NCBI RefSeq assembly: GCF_001592285.1
Contig: NZ_BCWQ01000016.1
Coordinates: 1 to 64,000 of the forward strand
Direction of reading: 5' to 3'
Length of the DNA stretch: 64,000 nucleotides
Source of the DNA: Hydrogenophaga pseudoflava NBRC 102511
Lineage (GTDB): Bacteria > Pseudomonadota > Gammaproteobacteria > Burkholderiales > Burkholderiaceae_C
Shown in pieces: positions 58,936 through 64,000 of the stretch (positions are counted from its first letter, which is position 1; each line of letters starts with the position of its first letter). A program made the translations under genes and the position numbers. Below the pieces are notes generated by a model. That model was given only the letters and a program-made list of their open reading frames with translations. It had not been told where the DNA came from and did no database searches.

Positions 58936-60486
58936 GTCGCGCAACAGTTCCTCCACCTCGCGCCGGCGCACGTCGACGATGGCCAGTTCCATCGGGTCGG
59001 CATTGCGCTCGGCCGCGGGCAGCATCTGCGCGGCGCGCAGGCGGTCGAGCGCCCCGCCGTAGTCCATCTGCGCCGCCCGCGCTTCGGCCTCCGAGCGCAC
59101 GGAGCGCAGGCGCTGACCCAGCGCGGCCTGCACGCGCGAAAGGGTCTGCCAGGCCTGCGCATCCTTCGGCTGTGCCACCACCCAGGCCTGCAGGCGGGCG
59201 GCGGCCCCGGCCAGGGCCCCCTGGCTGGCCAGCGCCGCCTGAGCGCCGAACAGCAGATCGGCCCGGGTGCTTCCGGCGAGCGCCTGGTCCCGCAGTGTGG
59301 CCAGCGAAGCGTCGTTGAGCGCCCGGGCATTCGGCCCAACCAGAATCTCCAACTGCAGCAGAGCCCAGGCGTCCTGGGTACCCGGCGCTGCGGCGGCGCG
59401 GCCCTGGCGCGCGATGGACAAGGCCTGCGCCGACTGCCCGAGCCGGTGGGCGGAGAGGGCTGCCGCGTACTGTGCCGCGGGCGCGGCGTTGGGCGCCTGC
59501 CCGGCCTGCAGCCAGGCGCGCTGGCGGTCTGGCCCGTTCTCCGACAGCACCCGGGCACGGGCCGCCATCAGTGAATGCAAGGCCTTGGGTGGCGTAGCCG
59601 CCGGCCCTGTGACCGGAGCACCAACGCGTGGTCCGGCCAGTGGCGCTTCGGCCAGCGGCACCCGGGCCCGCATGTCGGCCATGCGCTCGCTGGTCAGCGG
59701 GTGGCTGCGCAGATAGGGGAACGATCCGTCGTCGTTGAGCCGGGCCGCCTGCTGCAGCTTCTCGAACATGGTCACAAAGCCCAGCGGTTCGAATCCGGCG
59801 CCGGTGAGCACACCGAAACCGACGCGGTCGGCCTCGCGCTCCATGTCGCGCGAAAAGTTGAGCTGGTTCTGGATCGCCACCGCCTGGCTGCCGGCGATGG
59901 CGGCGTTGGCCACATCCACATTGGCCCGCGCCGCCAGCACCCCGAGGATCATGGCCCCCATCAGCCAGGGCGCTGCCTGGTCCTGTTTGGTGAGCATGCG
60001 CGCGATGTGGCGCTGCGAAACGTGGCTGAGCTCGTGTGCGAGCACGCTGGCCAGCTCCGCAGACGACTCGGTCGCCGCCACCAGCCCCAGGTGCACCCCC
60101 AGGTACCCGCCAGGCAGGGCGAACGCATTGACCCGCTTGTCGCGTGAGATCAGCAGCTGCCAGGCCAGCCGGTCCGACAACTCGGGCGGCACGTCGCCCC
60201 TGGCCCGCGCAGCGCCCAGCAGCGGCTGCCAGAGCGTCTGCAGGTAGTCGACCAGCACCGGGTCGTCCAGGTAGTCCGGGTCGCGGTAGATGTCGCGCGC
60301 GATGCTGTCGCCCAGCCGCCGCTCGGCCGCGATGGACATGCCCGCGCCGTCGCCCAGCGAGGGCAGGTTGACACCGGACTGCGCATGCGTGACCGCCGAG
60401 GGCGGCAGCAGCAGCGCGGCAGCGAGCACGGCGACGGACCAGCGGCGGAAAGGCGGCGACAGCGGGGGGCGGGCGTGGAAAACCAT
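58918..60486 (-). CDS. Periplasmic M48 metalloprotease, BepA-like
   Basis: Exported protein of 522 residues. Signal peptide ends near VTHAQ. The zinc site is VLAHELSHVSQRHIAR (HExxH) with the third ligand in SRDMEREADRVGFG. About residues 290-520 form a tetratricopeptide-type helical domain. This layout is that of BepA/YfgC, which degrades or aids assembly of outer-membrane proteins such as LptD. ATG 60486 (MVFHARPP) gives the signal peptide; the frame continues upstream into moaC antisense. Divergent from moaC (61 bp). Confidence 0.9.
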   Translation of the reverse strand: MVFHARPPLSPPFRRWSVAVLAAALLLPPSAVTHAQSGVNLPSLGDGAGMSIAAERRLGDSIARDIYRDPDYLDDPVLVDYLQTLWQPLLGAARARGDVPPELSDRLAWQLLISRDKRVNAFALPGGYLGVHLGLVAATESSAELASVLAHELSHVSQRHIARMLTKQDQAAPWLMGAMILGVLAARANVDVANAAIAGSQAVAIQNQLNFSRDMEREADRVGFGVLTGAGFEPLGFVTMFEKLQQAARLNDDGSFPYLRSHPLTSERMADMRARVPLAEAPLAGPRVGAPVTGPAATPPKALHSLMAARARVLSENGPDRQRAWLQAGQAPNAAPAAQYAAALSAHRLGQSAQALSIARQGRAAAAPGTQDAWALLQLEILVGPNARALNDASLATLRDQALAGSTRADLLFGAQAALASQGALAGAAARLQAWVVAQPKDAQAWQTLSRVQAALGQRLRSVRSEAEARAAQMDYGGALDRLRAAQMLPAAERNADPMELAIVDVRRREVEELLRDSARQE

Positions 60487-60547
60487 CCTCGTATGATGCC
60501 GCCAAGCCCCAGAGGTTTCTGTAAAGACCGCGCAAAGACCAGCCACC

Positions 60548-61063
60548 ATGTCCGACACATCCACCCAGCCGCCCAGCCCGCTCACCCACTTCGACGCCCA
60601 GGGCCAGGCCCACATGGTCGACGTGTCGGCCAAGGCCAGCACCCACCGGGTGGCCATCGCGGAGGGCCGCATCACCATGCTGCCCGCCACGCTGGCGCTC
60701 ATCCGCAGCGGCAGCGCCAAGAAGGGCGACGTGCTGGGCATCGCCCGCATCGCGGGCATCCAGGGCGCCAAGAAGACCAGCGACCTGATCCCCCTGTGCC
60801 ACCCGATCGCACTCACCCGCGTGGCGGTGGAGTTCGAGGTGGACGAGGCTTCAAGCAGCGTGCGATGCCGCGCGACCGCAGAATGCACCGGCCAGACCGG
60901 GGTGGAAATGGAGGCCCTGTCCGCCGCCAGCGTGGCGCTGCTGACGATCTACGACATGTGCAAGGCCGTGGACCGCGGCATGACCATCAGCGGGGTACGG
61001 CTGATGGAGAAGCATGGCGGGAAGAGTGGGAGTTTTGTGGCGGAACCGGCCAACAGCCAATGA
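60548..61063 (+). CDS. moaC: Cyclic pyranopterin monophosphate synthase
   Basis: Second enzyme of molybdenum-cofactor synthesis; converts the MoaA product to cyclic pyranopterin monophosphate. The 171-residue protein has [20 protein letters not shown] at its start, the active-site region [18 protein letters not shown] and the end motif [26 protein letters not shown]. Length is normal. Divergent from the M48 protease gene, a frequent arrangement in this group. Confidence 0.96.
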   Translation: MSDTSTQPPSPLTHFDAQGQAHMVDVSAKASTHRVAIAEGRITMLPATLALIRSGSAKKGDVLGIARIAGIQGAKKTSDLIPLCHPIALTRVAVEFEVDEASSSVRCRATAECTGQTGVEMEALSAASVALLTIYDMCKAVDRGMTISGVRLMEKHGGKSGSFVAEPANSQ

Positions 61064-61118
61064 ACCTGTGCCGCACGCTGGCCCAGTCCGCCTGAACACG
61101 TTCGTCTGCAGAACTGTC

Positions 61119-62426
61119 ATGCACCAGCCTTCATTCTGGCGACCACCCCGCTCGCACCCCCTGTTGGCTGCGGTGGCCTTGGTCTTGTACTCGTCTCCGG
61201 CTGCCGCCTACATCGACCCCGGCACGGGCAGTGCGCTCTTCTACGTGGTCACGGGACTGGTGGTTTCTGTCTACTTCGCAGTGCGTGGCATTTACTACCG
61301 GGCGATCGACTGGTTCTTTCGCGTGCGTCACCGGGATCAACGGTGTGAGATCGCGATTCACTGCGAGGACCCTCGCTATGAAATCACATTCATCCCGATC
61401 GTCCGTGCACTGGATGCACAAGGCATCGAGGTGACCTTCTTCACGATGTATCCCAGGGACAACTCCTTCGAGACCCTTCCCAACCGAACGGTGCATCGCG
61501 CCATTCCCGAGGGAATGATGGGCTACGCCTACCTCAACAACATTGAGGCCACCCTCCTGGTGACGACGACACCACAGCTGGATGTAATGACCTTCCGCCG
61601 CTCTCGGCGCGTCCGGCACTACGCCATCGTGCAACACGCGCTGGGAGAGTCCCGGTTCGTGCGCCCGTATGCCTACGATCACTTCGATTCGGTGCTGTGT
61701 TGCGGCCCCATTGTGAAAGCCAACATTCGGCGCATCGAGTCGATCCGTCAGGCTCGCCCGAAAAACCTGCTGGAAACCGGCATTCCGCATTACGACGAAA
61801 TGACCAAGGCTGCACGGCAAGCCCCTCCTCTGGAAGGCGAGCCCGTCGTGCTGATCGCCCCGAGCTGGGGCCCGTTGAGCATGTTCGAGGCGTTTGGAAC
61901 CGGCTTTGTGAAAACCATTGCAGGGCGCTTCCGTGTGATCGTTCGCCCCCACCCCCAGATGCGGGTGTCCCAACCAGAGCTCTACAGCGAGATTCTCGGA
62001 CTGGAGGGCGTCGAGGTCAGCACTGACAGAACACCCGTATCGGCACTGTCAAGGGCCCACATTCTTCTGAGCGACATCTCTGGCATCGCGCACGAATTCG
62101 CGTTCATTTACGAGCGCCCTGTGGTCGTCATTGATCGTCAGATGAAGACAGGAGGACTGGAAGGCGAGCTGCTGGGAGGCGACAGCGAACTCAAGCAACT
62201 GTGCCGCGACTTCATCGTCCCTGTGCAACCCACGGAGATCGACCACATCACGGATCACCTGGAGAAGGTGCTGCGTTCGCACTCTGTCGAAACACTGGAG
62301 AAGGTGCGCAGCCAGCTGGTCTACAACTTCGGGCAAGCGGGCGATGTGGCAGCACGCCAGCTTGCAGAACTCTACGCCGTCGAAAAGACCGGCGCATCGA
62401 TCGGCACACGCGAGGTCCATGCGTGA
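61119..62426 (+). CDS. CDP-glycerol glycerophosphotransferase-like protein with YIDPGTGS anchor
   Basis: Protein of 435 residues. An N-terminal hydrophobic segment with the motif AAYIDPGTGSALFYVV and a second helix anchor it in the membrane; the rest is a GT-B-like catalytic part. LLETGIPHYDEM, VVLIAPSWGPLSMF, VIVRPHPQM, and ILLSDISGIAHEFAFIYERPVVVID match the TagB/TagF-type glycerophosphotransferase pattern. Such enzymes build poly(glycerol phosphate) or transfer related units. GC content is plainly below that of genes to the left, suggesting acquisition by transfer. Its stop overlaps the next ATG by one base. ATG 61119 gives the hydrophobic start. Confidence 0.75.
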   Translation: MHQPSFWRPPRSHPLLAAVALVLYSSPAAAYIDPGTGSALFYVVTGLVVSVYFAVRGIYYRAIDWFFRVRHRDQRCEIAIHCEDPRYEITFIPIVRALDAQGIEVTFFTMYPRDNSFETLPNRTVHRAIPEGMMGYAYLNNIEATLLVTTTPQLDVMTFRRSRRVRHYAIVQHALGESRFVRPYAYDHFDSVLCCGPIVKANIRRIESIRQARPKNLLETGIPHYDEMTKAARQAPPLEGEPVVLIAPSWGPLSMFEAFGTGFVKTIAGRFRVIVRPHPQMRVSQPELYSEILGLEGVEVSTDRTPVSALSRAHILLSDISGIAHEFAFIYERPVVVIDRQMKTGGLEGELLGGDSELKQLCRDFIVPVQPTEIDHITDHLEKVLRSHSVETLEKVRSQLVYNFGQAGDVAARQLAELYAVEKTGASIGTREVHA

Positions 62427-63070
62427 TGTTCGAGATCCTCGACATCCTTTTCCTGCAGCCACTGATGGTGATCTACCGGTGGCTTTTTGATGCGGTCCCC
62501 GGGCTCGATTCCGGCCCGAGGATCATCGTTTTTGCTCTTCTGCTGAACCTGCTGCTGGCACCGGCCTACCGGCAGATGGAGGCTCGTGCAAAGGCTGGAC
62601 GGGAAAAGCTCGCCGCGATGAACAAGGAGGTTGCGCGCATGAAAGCGAACTTCCGGGGTCGCGAGCGCTACTTCTACATCCGTGCCGTCCACCGGCAGTT
62701 TGGGCACCACCCCATTCACGCCCTGCTCTCCTCCAACGAACTGCTGCTGCAGATTCTGGTGTTTGCGACCGTGTTCCAGTTCCTCTCCGGCTCCCAGTTG
62801 CTGGACGGTCACGCATTCGGCCAGATCAGCGACCTGGGCCAGCCCGACGGCCTTCTCGGTGGCCTGCATCTCCTGCCCTTGCTGATGACGGCCATCAATG
62901 TGCTGTCGGTGACCTACTACGTGAAAGACAAAGGGCAACGCGGGCAGGGCATTGCACTGGCCCTGGTCTTTCTGGTCCTGCTGTATGCGAGCCCCTCGGG
63001 CCTCGTGCTGTACTGGACCATCAACAACCTCTGGTCCTTGGTCCGCAACATGGCCGCTCTGCGCCGCTGA
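62426..63070 (+). CDS. Minimal YidC/Oxa1-like membrane insertase homologue
   Basis: Membrane protein of 214 residues with about five helices. It has the YidC core order: first helix FLQPLMVIYRWLFD, a charged hairpin (REKLAAMNKEVARMKANFRG), a hydrophobic pair, and the family ending PSGLVLYWTINNLWSLV. The large first periplasmic domain of housekeeping YidC is absent. Such short copies occur in surface-polymer loci, where they may help insert or act with the polymerase. It starts one base inside the previous gene and 12 bp before the next. Distinct from the essential YidC, which is not in this window. Confidence 0.8.
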   Translation: MFEILDILFLQPLMVIYRWLFDAVPGLDSGPRIIVFALLLNLLLAPAYRQMEARAKAGREKLAAMNKEVARMKANFRGRERYFYIRAVHRQFGHHPIHALLSSNELLLQILVFATVFQFLSGSQLLDGHAFGQISDLGQPDGLLGGLHLLPLLMTAINVLSVTYYVKDKGQRGQGIALALVFLVLLYASPSGLVLYWTINNLWSLVRNMAALRR

Positions 63071-63082
63071 ACAGTACATCCG

Positions 63083-64000
63083 ATGGAAGCTCTGGTTGTC
63101 TTTGTTGTCGGGTTCATCATCGTCGTCACAGCGACGGCTCTGCTGAAACGGACAGGTTCTGGCAAGCACGCGGGTGTCGTGTTCTCTATCCAGGTGAGTT
63201 TGCTGTTTCTCGTGGCAACCCTGTCCCTTTGGCACGAGTGTTCCGTCGGGACGATTGTCGCGTCAGGACTGGCCACGGTCCTGGGCTGGTATGTGGCGGA
63301 CAAACCGTCCCACAGCGCGCTGGCGGTCTTCGTGGGCCGATACCGGCTTGCGCTGTTCCTGTTGTCCATATTTGGCATCGCACTGCTGGTTCTGGTCGCC
63401 ATTCCCATCACCACCTTTTTGACTTCACCGGGAGAGCTGGGCATCCACATGGATCGGTTGCTCAAGGTGAATGTGCGCGACGTGATGGTGATCGTGTACA
63501 GCGCGGCATTCATTTACCTGCTGGCCACAGTCCCAGGACTGCGCGCCGCCATGGCAGTGGTGGCCACTGGCGCCTTCTTCCTCGGCTGGATGTACGCCTT
63601 CGTGCTGCCTTTCGGATACCCCATGCTGACCGGGCTGGCGTTCGAGCAGCTTGCGCGCCCGCTGCAGGACATCTTGCTCAGAAGCGCCATGGATCTGGTG
63701 GTCGTGCTCGCGGTCGCGTTCGCGCTGCGGTACTGCTGGCTGCGGTTCGGCTCTCGAGCGGTTCTAGGCGCGGTCATGATGGCCAACGTTTCCATTGCCC
63801 TGGCCGTCGGCTTCAGTGCGTCCCGCGATCAGGTGGGTCTGGCCGGGAACATCAACGAAACACCAACGCACTCCAGACCCATGGTGTTCTCCCGAACACA
63901 GCCGAACACGCTGTTCATCTTTCTCGACCGCTTCATGGGCTCTCACGTGGAATCGGCCCTGAGAGACGAACCTCAGCTCGCAGACCGCTTGAGTGGGTTC
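63083..64000 (+). CDS. Membrane-anchored alkaline-phosphatase-superfamily transferase (partial, right edge)
   Basis: The window holds 306 codons. About seven transmembrane helices fill residues 1-260 (MEALVVFVVGFIIVVTATA onward), then a periplasmic domain begins with NTLFIFLDRFMGSHVESAL, where the Asp after the strand is placed like the first metal ligand of sulfatase/LTA-synthase-type enzymes. The catalytic Thr/Cys and remaining ligands lie beyond the window. LtaS-like enzymes polymerise or transfer glycerol phosphate, which fits the CDP-glycerol-type enzyme two genes upstream. Base composition resembles the two preceding genes. Family assignment is tentative because the domain is cut. Confidence 0.6.
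   Translation, partial: MEALVVFVVGFIIVVTATALLKRTGSGKHAGVVFSIQVSLLFLVATLSLWHECSVGTIVASGLATVLGWYVADKPSHSALAVFVGRYRLALFLLSIFGIALLVLVAIPITTFLTSPGELGIHMDRLLKVNVRDVMVIVYSAAFIYLLATVPGLRAAMAVVATGAFFLGWMYAFVLPFGYPMLTGLAFEQLARPLQDILLRSAMDLVVVLAVAFALRYCWLRFGSRAVLGAVMMANVSIALAVGFSASRDQVGLAGNINETPTHSRPMVFSRTQPNTLFIFLDRFMGSHVESALRDEPQLADRLSGF

Noticed and set aside
59785-59796. GGTTCGAATCC, resembling a tRNA T-arm
   Set aside because: It lies inside the M48 protease gene and no acceptor or anticodon arms surround it.

Overview
The window is GC-rich DNA, densely packed with short overlapping genes. Gene content and order (yhdP next to glnE, def-fmt beside lysM-dprA, yajC-secD-secF, a fused indolepyruvate ferredoxin oxidoreductase facing an Lrp-type regulator, DUF1631, a DUF3717-DUF1289 protein) point to a betaproteobacterium of the Burkholderiales, most likely Comamonadaceae (Hydrogenophaga/Acidovorax-like). 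The genus is inferred from gene content and was not tested. It reads as chromosomal backbone with several accessory blocks. I see no tRNA, rRNA, CRISPR array, insertion sequence or prophage.

Layout, 1-24 kb. The 5' end of pgk enters from the left. A leftward operon encodes the oxygen-binding cytochrome SHP, a diheme cytochrome c and a b-type cytochrome. It diverges from a PepSY protein and an OmpR-type two-component pair, and the shared gap carries four evenly phased half-sites. Next is a lipid A modification block: a PmrAB-like pair with the phosphoethanolamine transferase eptA, a divergent PAP2 phosphatase, and a four-gene operon (undecaprenyl-phosphate glycosyltransferase, VTT membrane protein, ArnT-like transferase, UDP-uronate epimerase). 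Two PmrA-type boxes link these units. Housekeeping genes follow: azlD-azlC-fmt-def facing a LysM protein and dprA, then a DUF1631 protein and the Sec accessory operon.

Layout, 24-46 kb. Indolepyruvate ferredoxin oxidoreductase and its divergent Lrp-type regulator are followed by a six-gene cluster (29.2-34.2 kb). It looks like a chaperone-assisted surface fibre system, but its outer-membrane protein is not a recognisable usher: it is a predicted beta-barrel ending in an SdrD B-like domain. Then come mltA, a FixJ-like regulator with a frameshifted PAS sensor kinase, a nitrilase-family amidase, yhdP and glnE.

Layout, 46-64 kb. An eight-gene lipid operon (amine-oxidase-like flavoprotein, DUF1365, Cfa-type methyltransferase, chalcone isomerase-like, MFS, DUF3833, SDR, SnoaL-like) lies behind a perfect 18-bp palindrome. 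It is followed by GST, purB, an ODP-type metallo-beta-lactamase-fold protein, a yybP-ykoY manganese riboswitch controlling a TerC-family protein, a small membrane protein, a BepA-like M48 protease and moaC. The right end (61.1-64.0 kb) is visibly less GC-rich: a CDP-glycerol glycerophosphotransferase-like protein, a minimal YidC-like insertase and the start of a membrane-anchored alkaline-phosphatase-superfamily transferase. Together they suggest a polyol-phosphate surface polymer pathway.

The best candidates for something undescribed are the fibre cluster with the unusual barrel, the PmrA-boxed uronic acid/lipid A operon, and the right-edge polymer cluster.
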